Assembly (NCBI GenBank): GCA_022605955.1
Contig: JAKCOZ010000032.1
Location: 6,882,001 to 6,946,000, forward strand
DNA length: 64,000 nt
Reading direction: 5' to 3'
DNA from: Rallus limicola
Lineage: Eukaryota; Chordata; Aves; Gruiformes; Rallidae
Each line of letters starts with the position of its first letter. Position 1 is the first letter of the stretch. Positions 11,479-25,100 of the stretch are shown here, in pieces. The notes under the pieces are model-generated. The model saw nothing but the letters and a program-made list of their open reading frames with translations. It had not been told where the DNA came from and did no database searches. Both the position numbers and the translations under genes were made by a program.

Positions 11479-14400
11479 ATGATCTCACAAAGTGCTCAGG
11501 CTTTTCAAGAAACACATGTAATTTTGACCATGATAGATGTAATGTCAACCCAGATTCTCATGGGAATTTCATGCCGTGGGCATGAAATCTGCTACCCGTG
11601 GAAACAAGCTGCTTCTAGCAAATTGCCCTGACCATGTTACCATGCATAAAATGTAACCATGTGAAAATGATTGGTAGGCACAGGAGGGTCCAACTGTCCG
11701 ATCAAGTCTGTCAGATGGTGACTAACCACTTGCAGAAGACAGTTAGAAGAGGCAGACCACAGAGGCTGCCACCCAGAAGTGTTTCCCTTCCTAAGGCGGA
11801 GCACAACACAGGGTTAGAGCTGCAGCCTGGTCCCTTCTTTCACTGGGCTTCTAAACAGAAAAACCCCAATTACTGGAGTCAAGCTCCTTACCCAGCCTGG
11901 AAGTGGTGGAAACACCAAAATGAAGTATCTTTCTCTCCAGTACTAAATAATGCAAATACACAACTGATTCTCTCCAACCAGGGTATGTGGAAGGTGAAGT
12001 ATCTATGGTGACCTCGCTTGTGTGAAGGAAACCTGAACCATTTCTTAGTATGTGGAGCTTAAGATACTGCAAGCAAGCAGTAGGTATTCTACCTATAATG
12101 CTCCTTAACTTTTCCTCCAGATTCTGAACATAGATGGTGCTATGGAAAGCATCTGCAAGAAGACTGTTCTCTCTAATAATGACAACTAGATACTAAATCA
12201 GAAGAATAAACCAAGGGGGGTGGCAGTGTAAACAATGAGGTCTGTAAGGAAAGGGGAAGTGCCAAGTGGCTAACCTAATAAATACCAATTGGATTTTTCA
12301 GGAGTAAATTACTTTTATACTTCAATTTTAGGTTTCAATTTATTTTGACATGCATAGAGACTATAAAAGGTAAAGTGATTTATAGAATACATATACCCAG
12401 AACACAGAGAAATGAGAACACGTGATGAGTTATGGAGGTATGCTTCATAGAGGCTGCTATAAAGTCATAGCTTACACATTAGGAAAGTGAATTCAAAACT
12501 GGCATTTAATACAAATTTAAATTGACTATTGGTTCCAAAGGGAAAGTTAAAGAGGGAGGCCTGGTTTGCTGAAGGGAGCTATTAGCTGTGATTGCCATTC
12601 AGCAGGCCAGAAATACAGATTTGAAGAATAAGAATATGTAGGGATTTTCAAGTGTCCTTTTCAGGGAAAGGAAGGACAGCATCACCAACCGACAGGAAAA
12701 CAGCCAACCATTCCTGTAGCTGCATAACCTGTATAGTTAACTGCAGCTTGGAAAGGGGAATTCTGAGATTTGATTTGTTTCTTAACAGAAAGCACTATGA
12801 GAGAGAGAGAGCGAGAGAGGTTCTTATTTATACACAACTCATTAATTTTCTAAGAGGTGCTGTACCTGTCACGTGCCTTTATCACCCAGTAAAACCACTA
12901 CACTTGCCTCCTGCTTCTCTCATAAGGTGTGTTTTTATCCAAGACATAATTACATTAACAGACCTAACATGGTTCATTTCAGAACCATGCAGAATTACAG
13001 ATTCCATTTTCAACTGGAAAATTCTATCTCTGATCATATCGTGATCAACATACATTTGATTACATTATTCAGATAAATCTCTCTTCAATACTCATTAGAA
13101 AATACTGATCAAAAGGGCTTCCATGGTATTCATTTTGGAAGGTTTGTGTAAGTCAGGTGGGACTTTGATTACAGCTACTGAAAAGTCCTGGCACACGTTT
13201 AGAATAAAACCATGTACCTATGCACACTCCAGTGGGGGAAACTGGCTCTAGACTCTCTCCCCCTCCCAATACAGATGCAAGAAATAAATGTTACAGGGAC
13301 AGATTTGAGGTCAGACCGTATCATACCATTCCAGTATATCTCCTGTAAAGTTTTATCAGTTACTGAAATAATTCAGTGCCTTATCAAGGGAGGCTTTTCT
13401 AAGAGCTGGATTTAAACCAAGCGCGGTTCCCTCTTTCAGCAATGGAGAATCCTGACAGGCACACAAGTTGTCAACTAAACCCAAGCCCCAGTGTTAAACA
13501 GGCTCTTTCTTATAATCCACTTTGTTTCTGAAATTATTACTTTTCTGGGTAGACATTTCCTTTTACAAAAACATGAGGCATTTTATATATGACAGCTCTT
13601 TTTATATATGAATGTTCATAAATATATTCTCAGATTTGCTGTTGCCTCTGTAACTTTTTCCCCATGGTGTAAGAAAGATACCAGATAAAAACCATCCACC
13701 TCTATCCAACATACTAGCTTAGAAGAAACATTAAGGATTGACTTGCTGTCTTGACTTAAGGAAAGATTCTATTTCATTAAAACATTATCTCATTGGAAAG
13801 AACTTTGATTTTTGACAACTAACCTGAGTTTCTCTTGAGTTATTCTGGGTAAACACGGAATTCAACTGAAGGTAACATGAGCTGCTCAGTATCGTGCTTC
13901 TGTTGTACCTAAAGTTTTGAATACAATTTTAATTCAGTGGGACTGAAAATTACAGAGAAGGGGAAATTACAGAAATTACTGTTATAAAAGAAATCTCAGA
14001 CAATTAATTTGATTTACAGAAAACAGACCTGCCAAGAGCCTGCAGTAGCAATGGAGATAAACACATGCATGTTGTGTGTCTGAAGTAAATAATCTCCAGG
14101 GTAGAGAATCCTCAGGCCCAACTGTAAAGGAGTTTCACAGCTTCTGGTTCAACTATTACACTGTTAGCTTTAGGTTTACTGTTTTGGCTGCTTTTGGAGG
14201 CAAGAGGATTACTACTTTCATTTCAACAGAGGAAAGACAGAGTTAAAAATGAAATAGCCTCTGGAAGGCAAGATCAGTACCAAGCTACAAAGGAACGAGC
14301 CATATGCTAAACGCTATGGCCATGCCCTCAATTTAACATCAAACTATGATTAAGTGTCCCCAGGTCACTCGTAAGATATCCAAAACTGCTGTCAGAATTA

Positions 14401-14580
14401 TTGACAGTCATGAGATGATGGCAGAGGCCTTCAAGTAAAGGCAGAGGATGATATCAGAGGCCCCAGGGATATAATCACCAATAGTTAATTAGTGTCAGGA
14501 AAGGAATGTGACCGCAGAACTGGCTTATGGATAATAACATGAACAAAAAGCACGTATACATATTTAAAGAATGGGGCATA
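11479..14580. other. Non-coding DNA with one GA microsatellite
   Basis: AT-rich sequence with no named interspersed repeat. Open frames near 11634-12011 and 12652-13044 have no start or splice context, no domain and ordinary background composition, so I leave them as chance. A short interrupted GA repeat lies at 12799-12820. Confidence 0.55.
12799..12820 (+). repeat. (GA)n microsatellite
   Basis: About ten GA units with one GC interruption. Confidence 0.85.
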
Positions 14581-14900
14581 CAGTCAAATTGGGAGCCCAC
14601 AAAGAAAGAAAAAGCAAATGACCCCTATCAGTAATTTGGTGGACCCAGAAGCAAGGTAGAGGAATGCTTCAGAGTCAAAGTTCTCCTCTTCATGAAGAAC
14701 TGGGGGCTGCCGATGGCTCAAGTAACGCCCTCCCCCTTCGAGAAGGCGGCAAGAACCCAGTCTTGGGATTCAGGGGACCCATCGAAGAACCAGTGCAGCA
14801 CCTGGAGAGAAGAGGGTGGGTAGTAAGGAACGTGCAACAGCTGCATGTGTTGCATTGCTAGGATTCCCTTACATTGCACTCTTACTTGTCTATTCCTTTT
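14581..14900 (+). other. CpG-bearing block of uncertain origin
   Basis: A patch with more CpG and higher GC than its neighbours. The string TTTGGTGGACCC (about 14635-14646) faintly recalls an LTR / primer-binding-site junction, and a TATTTAAAG lies about 70 bases upstream. No second LTR, TG...CA boundary or gag-like frame is visible. It may be an old retroviral fragment or just a local GC-rich segment. Confidence 0.2.
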
Positions 14901-17239
14901 CTGTAACTACATCTGGATTAGTAATCACTCTTTTTGTAGAAGCCCTGTACAGCCTTTCCCACGCACGCCAGGTGTGTTCCCTATCTGCCTGTTACAAGAC
15001 ATTGCACCCAAGAGGGTAGACGGAGCGTATCAAGCACACAGCCGCTGCCTTCAGCCTGCACGTGTGCCTGCGATGCCTGTTCGTGCTCACCAGGCTGCCA
15101 CAGAGCAGGATTCCAGAGCCTCGCGTAACTCTCCACACACAGACTGTTTCAAGAGACTGTTGTAGTATGGTAAGAGCTACAAATGGGAATCCTCCTCCTG
15201 AGCCCTGGAGGGAACGTTTCTCACTTTAAATTCTGCACTGCAACACTTCCTATTAGCTGAAAACACTTGTGACATCATTGAATATAATTCAGCAAACCAG
15301 TTGCCTAGACCATAATTAAAAGTTAAAGCAGTGATTTACAATGGCCATCAGAGGAGATTTGTTAAAAATAAATCTTTGTAAAAACAATATACAAAACAGG
15401 CCCTCAGAAGCAATAGCTTAGGCTGGCAATATAAACCAACGCTCAAGGCTACAGTAGGCATTAATTTAGGGCCTGGTTGTTATTACCCTTCCTCACAGGT
15501 CCCACTGAAATGCCCAAGTCTCGACAACATATAGGCCTTGCTCTGGGAACCAGGTTGATGCCACACTTGAAGCTTGCCAACCTTGCAACTATTTCAGTGC
15601 AGCTAAGCAATTATAATAGGTAAAAGATAATTAAGAAATACTTGGAGACTTAAGAAATGAAATATGAAAATAAAATTAAAGCTCTGACAAGTATTTGTTT
15701 CTGGGAAGCTATCAGTTCTCTGATGCCATCACTTTTCTAAGCTCCTTCCAGCTCCTGCTCACCTACACTGTATTTGATAACTTTTACAGTTTTCTGCATA
15801 CTTGACATTCTTTGCTTAATGAACCTTCACTTCACAGTTCATTTGTCTGGGTAGAAAAATACATCTCTGCAGTTGGTACTGGCTCATCCCCTGACTAAAT
15901 GACCGTTTTTTCTGATAAGAATGGTCCTCCTAATTCCAGAGCCAGAGTCAGTGCCGTTTCGTTATCGGTTACGCTGCTGCTGATCCCATTGAGAACAGAA
16001 AGAAGAAAATCTGTCTCAACCCTTACACAGTTATGACATGTCAGAGAGAACAAGGATAATCCCTAAAAATGAACTTTCCACCCCGCTGCTCTTCTACTAT
16101 AAATGAGCCAAAAGCAAAAAGAAGCAAACCCTTTGAACAGCAAGGAACTTCAAATCCTAGTAACTCTTAACTCACTTCTAACTCGTGGTCACAAAGAGAG
16201 GGGGAAACAACAACTTCTCCAAATGAATGTCACCTTTCTCTTTCCCTAGAGCTCTTGGGAGACATAAAACATGAGACTACTGGTAGAACATGCCATGATT
16301 CACAGTCAGCGAGCAAGAATTCAAAGAGCCTCTAGTATAAGAAGTCAGGTGTCTAGGGTTTTTTAGAAAATGTAGCAGGTGTTTGTTTTCTGTAGTTCCA
16401 TTAACAGAGAACCACATGCAGTAATCTCCCAAAACAACATGCCTCTCTCTCTAAAAACCAGCATACACAGAAGTTGGAAAAATCAGAGGCATGTGGGAAC
16501 CCAAGGAGGATGCTACTTATTCTAGGACTGCGGTCACCTCAACACCTCCAGTGATGTGGCTGAAGATAGTCCTCTATAGGACTCTATAGTGCTACCAGCA
16601 GAATATTTCCAGAATAAAAAGCAATTATTGCACTGTTTTCTATCTTACATTGTCAGCTTCTTTCAATTGTGCAAGATTAAATTTGATCATGACATCTACA
16701 AGTCCCAAGTGCACTTTCATTGCTCCTTTACATGCATGACGGTCACGAAGGAGCGTTGAACATGCATAATGGTTGGAACACACACCTGACACTGCTGTAG
16801 AACACCTATATATAAAGAAAGGTTTACACTTACTAACAGTTAAATACAAGAATTCCTACATTGAGGACTATAAGGTTAGACATGGTGGGGTTCTGATAAA
16901 ATATCTGTTCAACATGTCACAAATTATAGACTAGGTGCAGATTTCATGAACAGCTTATGGTGGGAGATAATGATACCTATAAAAGAACATTAATATTAAG
17001 CTGATGTAACCTGACTTCCAGATGTTTAACACAGTACGTTTAGTCTAAGAAATACTCTTGTGTGGTTACTGAAGCAGCAGAGCTTCAGTTCAGACTCAAG
17101 CACACTGATTTTTGCAGTATTAGGTGGTGCAACTTTCAGCTTTGCCTTTTAATTCAAGTTACAGATAACCATTTAAACTGTAACAATGAGGGGCTCTTTG
17201 TGCTGCAGTATTTAACCTCTCAGTTCCCCAGTATTTGCA
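14901..17239. other. Non-coding DNA, no gene recognised
   Basis: A moderately GC-rich part (to about 15170) grades into AT-rich sequence. No named repeat, RNA gene or convincing exon was seen. Confidence 0.55.
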
Positions 17240-17781
17240 AAGGGTCAGTTTCCCCTCTGCTCTGCCCTGGTCAGCCCCCACCTGGAGTACTGTGTCCAGT
17301 TCTGGGCTCCCTGGTACAAAGAAGACAGGGATCTCCTGGAAAGAGTCCAGCAAAGGGCTATGAAGATGATTAAAGGAGTGGAGCATCTCCTCTACAAGGA
17401 AAGGCTGAGTGAACTGGGGCTGTTCAGCCATGAGGAAAGAAGACTGAGAGGGGATCTTGTTAATGTTTGTAAGTATCTCAAGTGTGGGACACAGGGGAAA
17501 TGGCCAGCCTCTTCTCATTAGTCTGTGGGGACAGGACAAGGGGCAATGCCCTCAAGTTGGAGCACGGGAAGTTCTGCACCAGTGTGGGGAAGAACTTCTT
17601 CCTGGTGAGGGTGAGGGAGCCCTGGGACAGGCTGCCCAGGGGGTGTGGAGTCTCCTTCTCTGGAGAGATTCCAGCCCTGTCTGGACGCTGACCCGTGTGA
17701 CCTGTCCCAGGGACCCTGCTTTGGCAGGGGGATGGACTCAATGATCTCTGGAGGTCCCTTCTAACTCCTACGATTCTGTGA
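17240..17781 (+). mobile_element. 5'-truncated CR1 LINE, sense
   Basis: This copy keeps only the last part of ORF2 and the 3' UTR. The + strand encodes, across several frames, blocks equivalent to [18 protein letters not shown], then [15 protein letters not shown], then GDRTRGNALKLEHG and REPWDRLPRGCGVSFSGE. It ends with GGAGGTCCCTTCTAACTCCT and ACGATTCTGTGAG, the CR1 terminus. It belongs to the same 3' UTR type as the antisense copies at 20333, 30836 and 46522. Several frame shifts make it non-functional. The left boundary is approximate. Confidence 0.93.
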
Positions 17782-19480
17782 GGCACTGGTGGCACCATGC
17801 CTCAACCCAAATCAAGACAACTTTATGCAACAGAACAAAACCTGCCCCACAGCTCATAAAGATTACACTGCTTCATGGCCAGCAAAGTGCTGATCCAGAC
17901 CTTCAGACAGCAGAAAGATCCAACAGTACAAGCAGAGGTCTCAAAACAGGAAGAAAGTTACTCTCTGAATCTAGAAGGGCCACAGGCGTGAACTAAACCA
18001 AATTGGGCCCACCCCACTGCCACATTTACTGCATGTTTGACCCATCGCTAGGAAGGATTCCAAAAGCCAGGGGGTTTCCCCCAGAAATAAAGTGAACCAC
18101 CTAGACACAGTTAAGCAGCACAATCTCCTCCTCCCAGAATGATTCTCAAATCCAGGTACTCCTTCCCCTCTAGGAGTTTCGCCTCTTCAAGGTATTACTC
18201 ATATCTCACAATTCAGCACTCCTGCTACCTCTTCCTTTGGCCTGGAATCAGTGCCTTTATTCCCTTAAAACTTTGTTCAAGGGCCTGGGAGATGTTGAAG
18301 AAACAGGCTACCTTCCCTACATGATGCCAAGATACCAAGAATTCCTCTCCCTGAACTTCCACTCACACCATCCACCTCTTACAAATCTTACTCGCCCTAA
18401 AGGGCAAACTTCCCTGCTTCCAAGAGCCCTTCTCCATCACATAGCTCTGCCATACCATCCCTGAACTTTCTTTTCCTTCCACAGCAGCAGTAGCTACAGC
18501 AGACAGAGGTGAGTCTGATCAGTCAACTCCCTTACAGCTCCATGCAGCTGCACACAAAAAGCTGCACTGTTAGTTCTACAGTAGAACACTTGTTCTACTT
18601 CCAGGCAAAATCCAAGGAGGCAAGTGCTGAACCTAACATCGACAGAACTGTAGCTGAAATACTGCCTTTGAATCCCATACGAGGAGAGTATTCCTCATAC
18701 ACCCTTATCCATTAATTAGAGTTCTAATTAGTGCCTTTCAGAAACTTGCTGCACTGCTCCCTCACTTTCCAGAGACACCTTTGGGAGTAAGAAATCTGCA
18801 GTTGGAAGGGGATGCTGGGGCAGTCGCTCCTTCCACTGGCTCACATGAATTGCAAGGAGAAAAACATCAAAATAAATCCAGTCTGAGACTTTCTTTCATT
18901 GCCCCCTTTCCCATGCTGTGGGATTTAGCTGCAGGTCACAAAAGGCATGTTTCAGAGAAAAATCCCAGCAACATGCTCCCACTACCAGCTACACCATGCA
19001 AGAATTAACATAATATACTGATCACAAGCTGTTTTCTTGTGCTTGGATATGACTTTTTTAAAAATTGATACTATCATCAAAGAATAAAGCAACCTTCTGG
19101 CTCCACCTTACCCCAAGCTCCATTTCCAAAAGCAGCAACATTTGGGAGAGTCAATGGAATACATTCCCTTCACCCCAGCAGAGCCTTGTGTCTACCCTTA
19201 GCACCTACCACGACAGCCATAGCTCAAGATCTGTCAGAGTTGTATGGTGTGACCCACAGCCCTGGCAAAGCTCATTCTGCATTGTGACAGTATGCTTCCC
19301 CTGCTGCCCCCACCTTTGCCTGACTTTTTCCCATAAATCTGGATTAATTGATAACCACTGGTGATGACTGTGATGTCTGCATCCGTCTCACAGTGATTTT
19401 GTGAAGACAGGTAAGAACACAACAGCCAAGGGTTATCTATGCTAATGTGCCCACCCCGACACTGGTCAGTGCCCACTGGC
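17782..19480. other. Non-coding DNA, no gene recognised
   Basis: A pyrimidine-rich stretch from about 18120 to 18480 contains short open frames on the + strand without domain or splice context. Nothing else is recognisable. Confidence 0.5.
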
Positions 19481-19489
19481 ACATACAGG

Positions 19490-20190
19490 TGGTGTGTAAA
19501 TATGACTATGAGCCAGTCATCTTACTCCCTTGCAGTCCAAGAGCCCTTTGAGCTCTCCTGAGACGCCAGCAGGCTGCAGGTCAGGATCTGCCCTTGAAAG
19601 AGACGCCTCTCAAGGTGACTCCTCGAGGTCGAGAGAATCCTTCCTGCAACAGATCTGCAACAGATCCTCAGTGAGTGAGCTGGGAACGAGTGCACTAACA
19701 TTTGTGATCTGAGCTAAGAAATATAAAGGAATGATTGTATACATAATCATTTAGACATAAACCACCAACCAAGTCTGGGACTAAGACTGGATCCAGCCGC
19801 ACCTAGGCTCCTCTCTGAGGAGTTTAGAAAGCAAGGGGGTCCTTTCTGAACCTCGTGACTCCACGGGAGGGTCTCCCTGATAGATTCATCTGTCCCTGTT
19901 CTCTACACACTGACTAATCGAGATTACCTTACCATCGAACCTTAATCACTGTCATGCTTATCAAACACCATTACACCCTTTGTTTTATATCAATAACCAG
20001 ATTGTTGCCTCTCTTAAGAATGAAGTGCATCCCTCTTATCTCTCCATCTGCAACATGCATATGCAATACCAATCTAAGGGCTGAGAACCGCAGTCCACCC
20101 CCTTCTGCTGCCAGCTCTTTTTAAGCCCTTCCCCCTAGCTGGAAGAATTTATAATAGCAGAATTCACAATAAACAACATTACTGAAGAAA
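19490..20190 (+). mobile_element. Possible old LTR (endogenous retrovirus) remnant
   Basis: This block has several CpG-containing words, a TATA-like AATATAAAG at about 19720-19728 and an AATAAA at about 20170, in the order expected for an LTR on the + strand. It also has an 11-bp tandem duplication (CTGCAACAGAT twice, 19644-19665). I could not fix TG...CA ends, a target duplication or a primer-binding site, and found no second copy in the window. A non-retroviral CpG-rich segment is the alternative. Confidence 0.3.
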
Positions 20191-20332
20191 GTCAAGGAAA
20201 AAAAAGTGCATTATGCTGAAAGGACTGCTAATAACAAGATATGCCAAGTACAAATTTTCTTACTAGCGTAGAGGTGAGTGCATCTAACAGAACACTTCAA
20301 AGAGTGTTTTTCCTTTTAAGGGACGTAGCGTA

Positions 20333-20538
20333 AAATCACAGAATCACAGAATTGTAGGGGTTGGAAGGGACCTCCAGAGCTCATCGGGTCCAACCCCCTG
20401 CCAAAGCAGCTCCCTAGGACAGGTCTCACAGGTCGGTGTCCAGACAGGGCTGGAATCTCTCCAGAGAAGGAGACTCCACACCCCCTGGGCAGCCTGTCCC
20501 AGGGCTCCCTCACCCTCACCGAGGAAAAGTTCTTCCAC
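20333..20538 (-). mobile_element. Short 3' end of a CR1 LINE, antisense
   Basis: On the + strand it begins with ATCACAGAATCACAGAATTG and GGGTTGGAAGGGACCTCC, the antisense of the CR1 3' terminus. It runs into the antisense of the REPWDRLPRGCGVSFSGE segment and is cut off at AAAAGTTCTTCC. About 200 bases remain, so it is a heavily 5'-truncated insertion. It is the same 3' UTR type as the copies at 17240, 30836 and 46522. Confidence 0.93.
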
Positions 20539-22142
20539 AATCCATGCATGTCTAGAGAGAAAGGAGAGTATACCCCAAAGAACTGAAGAGCTAGCATATG
20601 GAAAGGTACTGAAATGTATCCCTGACACATCTGTGAAAAGGAACAGTCATTAATGCAGCACAACCTTATTTTTCTATTAAACAATGGTCTTTGTGCTTGC
20701 TGGTAACAATTATTTTTTTTCATTCGCGCTCAATTTAGGGTCAGGTTGACACATCCCTACTCAAAATGAAGGTGGTGTTATTCTTAAAAGCAACAGCGTG
20801 GGAGTCAAGGAATCATTTTTTTATCAGTCTGGTAACTGGTTTTAACTTTTAAAACCTTCAATGTCTTATGAACCTTTACCATTAGAGGGGTAATGCTGAA
20901 TCCATTCACCAGCTTGACATATTCCAGAGAAAAATTTGGGTATATTTCTCAGCTGACACACACACAATGAAATGCACAAAAAGTCATGGATTTACAACAA
21001 AGGAGAATTTGATCCAGAGACAGTTAAATGACTTGCCTACAGATATAAGAATGAGTCATCAGCAGAGATTATCCAGATCTCAACAACTCCCTGTCTTGCC
21101 ACACTGTGTCCACGGTGAGGTCTTTGGGAGCACACTGGCAGAGGTTTGGGTTCAGAACAGCCAAATTGTTCTATCTGTAGCCATTGTTTCATTCCTCATT
21201 GTCCTACGTGAGAAGGCAGCGTCTATCCCAAGATGGTAGCATGTCCTACCTCCATTTTCAAGGTTGCTTCCAGTGTCAGTCCAATGCCTGATATTCAGTG
21301 ATGCCAAAGAGCAGCACAGTGCCAGAACACTGAAAAGCCAGAGTCTGGGGTTTGAGACAATTACCAAGAGTCCTATGAAGATGCAAGAGAAAGGAAGGGG
21401 GATGGAGCCAGCTACACTCTTGCAGTGGCTGCACAAACGGTAGTTGAACCTGCTACATTGATAATGACAGTTCTCCTAGAGAAGGCTTTTCTCTGCAATC
21501 AGAGATTACCACAGCTTTATTTCATGGTGAACAGGTCCTGCTGATTAACAGACAGGGCTCTGGAATTTATATCTTGCAGGCTGCGTCAAAAACTTTGTCA
21601 GGATGGAACAAGACATTTTCAGCATGCTCCATTTAAAGAGGAATAAGAGGGGCTAATGGATACTTTTTGGATATTTACAATTAGGAATGAGTTCAAAATT
21701 TTATATTATTAGATGAAATCTTTTTTGTAGGTTGCTACTTCATGCTTTGGCAGAAGTTGCTCATGATATACATGACCTACTGGTACTGTTATTTTTTATT
21801 GCTAAAATAAACAAAAAAAAATATATTTAGTATTTTACTGGGAAAAAAAAAAATCATCAGTGATTGCTGCTTTTTACTCCCAGTTGAACTTTTCTACATT
21901 ACAATACCTCCTCTTGTAATGAAACAGTCTGGCATTTTGAACAAGTAAAGATGGTAAGTACTCAGTATGCTAATTAGAGCAGCAGATGCTTTCAATAAAT
22001 CTGTGTTAGCCTGAAATCATTTTTCTCCACATACAAGTATGCACTTTGGTGTTTGGCCAATAAGAGCTTGATTTCAACAGAATTTTTCCCTGACTAAGGA
22101 CTTGGTGATTCACTTTGTAATATTTCATTTTTCCTTTTCAAG

Positions 22143-22172
22143 TGAAAAAGAGCACTTCTTTCCCTAGGAAAG
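22143..22172 (+). other. Microexon-like 30-nt segment (very weak)
   Basis: The segment lies between a T-rich run ending TTCCTTTTCAAG (to 22142) and GTAAGG (22173-22178). Its length is divisible by three and one phase reads KKSTSFPRK. Microexons of this size exist in neuronal genes, but a 30-base gap between an AG and a GTAAGG is also easy to obtain by chance. Confidence 0.1.
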
Positions 22173-25100
22173 GTAAGGCTGGTCTAACGCTTCCTGTTAT
22201 AAACTCCTGTATCAAACTAATAAGTTCCTCAGACCTGAACTTAATGGAAGATTTTCAAAAAGTTTTGGTCAGTCTGAGGTATAAAATTAAGGCAGGTTTT
22301 TTTTTTAAAAAAAAATTAAAAATAACCTACTTGCTGAGGTTATGTGACACTCAAAAATCACCCTAACCTAGAAGACAAGCGTGAAACGTGGCAGGCCAGC
22401 CCCTTGAATCACTTAAATGGGAAAGCTGCTTTCAGCCAAGCTGCGAGTTGTTGGGTTTTTTAATAGAAATTTGTTTTCTAAACTCCCCCTGGATTCCATC
22501 TGCCATGAACATGCTCCAGCATCAGGCTATGAGACCTGATAGGGAATGTTTCCTCATATCCAGAGACTTCCCTGCTCCAGCACCCTCCACCACACGACCG
22601 GAGAGGCTAAGGCTGTCCAAGCACTTGGGGCTGCAGCTGAAGGGGCAGAGGAGGAAGAGCCAGCTGGATGCCTCCTGCTGGTGCACTGAAAACCAGGCTC
22701 TGCCGCTCTGAAAGGAAGAGGCAAACCAGAGCCAGAGAGAGGAACAGAAGGAGCCCTGGAAAATATCCTGCTGCTGGCAATCAGGTGGGGTGAGTGAAGT
22801 AGTGACCACACCAGTCCTCATTCCCCCATCAACCCCAGAAGTTGTCACCATGGCTTCAAAAAATTCTCGAAAAGAAGAAGCCACCATCAGGAGGATAACT
22901 TAATTACTGCTTCTAGGGCTCTACTGCCAGAGGGAACCTGGTTGTTTTCAGCACTAGCCAGCCCTAGGAGGAAATGCTGCTCCAGCCTTGCAGAGGCACA
23001 ACTAGGTATCAGTTGTTTTTCACAGCATACAAGGGTTGAACGGCATGGGAAATTGGAGAAATGCTGAAGGCAAAGCATTTGCAAATTGACAGGAGAATCC
23101 TGTAGCAATATTACCTCCACAGACAAGCCATTTCTATCTTTAGTAGTGGCTGGAAGGCCTTACACCTTTGGGCTGCTTCAGTAACGGTCACATTTTTCCA
23201 TATTGCCATAGGAAGCTCTGTCTGAAGCTCTCTAGGCACCAGAAGTCCGATGTGAAGGGACAATGACAGGTAAGAAGCAGCCCTTACTCTTGGGATGAGG
23301 TCCTGCCTTGAAAGTGAAAGACCAGGTTAAAACGTGAGATGAAAATAAAGATGAAGTTCTGACTCAGGTAAAGCTGCTGTCTGTTTTGGAGGGAGTAAGA
23401 GAGACGTCTGTAGCCCACTGAGTAAATCACACTTAACTGCAACAAGCAGAGTGTCAAAGGAGAAAAAGTGCTAGCTGCACTGCCAGACACAAAAATCCAG
23501 TGCAAGTAGGGTGAGTATTTTCTCATATAAATGTTTCCTACCCCTGGTAGACTTAAGAAAACTATCAGCTAACATTAAACTATTTCTTCCCCATTTCCCC
23601 TGGATTTTATACCACAAATTTGGTATGCAGCATCTGGCACAAAAACAGCAGTGAAAGAAAACTTTCCTTCTCAGCGTGGAAGCAGCTCATGATTTGATTT
23701 CCTTCAAGTTTCTCTGAAGTGGCTCCCATGTGAAAGTAGAAATTGGTGCACACTGGAATGGCCCCAGAACAGCTCCCGCAGCCCAACCACCTCCACAGGC
23801 CCTTGTGACATTTTGAAGTAGTAACTCAGAAGAGTAGTGTTTGCATGACTTAACCTGCCTTTTAGAGAAAACAAAGATTTAATTTGCCTCTTCCAGATAC
23901 GGTAGCTAGTACTACACCAGGCAGACCCCTTCAGACCACGAGAGACACGGACAGCAGACCACTCGTGCAGGGCAGCTCTCAATGGCAACGGGCAGGTATT
24001 TACAACTCGACATTCTTTCCCCTTCAGTCTAAGGTGAAGACCTCAACCATCTTCCATTACTTGACACAGCAATTGCCCCTACTAACTGCCGTGCTCTGTA
24101 CAAAGCTAGGCTATTCCTCTACACACATCAACACCAACGAAACATGCACAAAAACATACAAAAGATTAGAAAACAGGGAACCCACACGGTTGTCTCTCAA
24201 AGTCTGAAAAACTTAGAAATGTTATGTCTGTCTTTCATGTACTCTTTATCTTTAGAAAACACTTGGGTGTCCACTATGTAACAGAAATCAACTCATGAGA
24301 AACTGTAATATAGTTTTATTTTCTGCAAATGTGAAAATCATGTGTTCTCTCTTCAATTTATGTTGAGTAAGTTTTCTATAAGAATTTTGACTAAGTACAG
24401 AAGAGATCAGCTTTCACTAAAAAAGTTTGCCCTAATTTTAGACTAAAATATACATAGAAAAATGATACAGTAATAGAATATACAAAAAGTCAAGTCAGTC
24501 TTAGATTAACTCAAGGATTAAAAAAAATAAATGGTGGAGGGAGCAAGGAGGAAGGAGAGCATGGAAACTAGCAGTTGGGAGGCCCAAAATTGAGACTGCT
24601 GACTATGTTCTGCAAGAATATGCAGAGATCTGGTCCCCATATTCAAGGTAAATAAATTTAAGCATTAATGTGTGGTGCAAGATAGAGCAGCTGGGGAAGA
24701 GAGTGCCAGCGATAAGAGTCTAGCTACTGTGTTTTACCAGTTTTACAAGACTTAGGAAGTTAAGAGAGAAAAATATTGCTGCCCATAAATACACTACGAT
24801 AAGCATGAGGGAGGCAGAAGCACTGCTGTCTCTGGGCTGGAGAATAAATAATTCCAAGGACAAATGTGCAGGAACGGATCATGCACACATTAAAGCTACA
24901 TAAGAAAAAATGGGTTTAGCTATTCCACCGCTGTACTTCTGGGACACGTTTTCAAGTCAGATGGTGGGACAAGAAATTCACTTTCATTTACAGTTGTGTA
25001 GAATAAGGTCCACAAATGTGACTGCACAATGTTGTCCTGATGAAGGTGGGGACCACAATTAATGACACAGTAATTTCCATTCCCCTGTTGTTTTCTTATA

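Noticed and set aside
21883..21951. Segment between CTCCCAG and GTAAGT
   Set aside because: Stops in all frames; one of many chance donor strings.
23213..23268. Exon-like segment between a CCATAG acceptor and CAG|GTAAGA
   Set aside because: All three frames contain stops and the pyrimidine tract is short.
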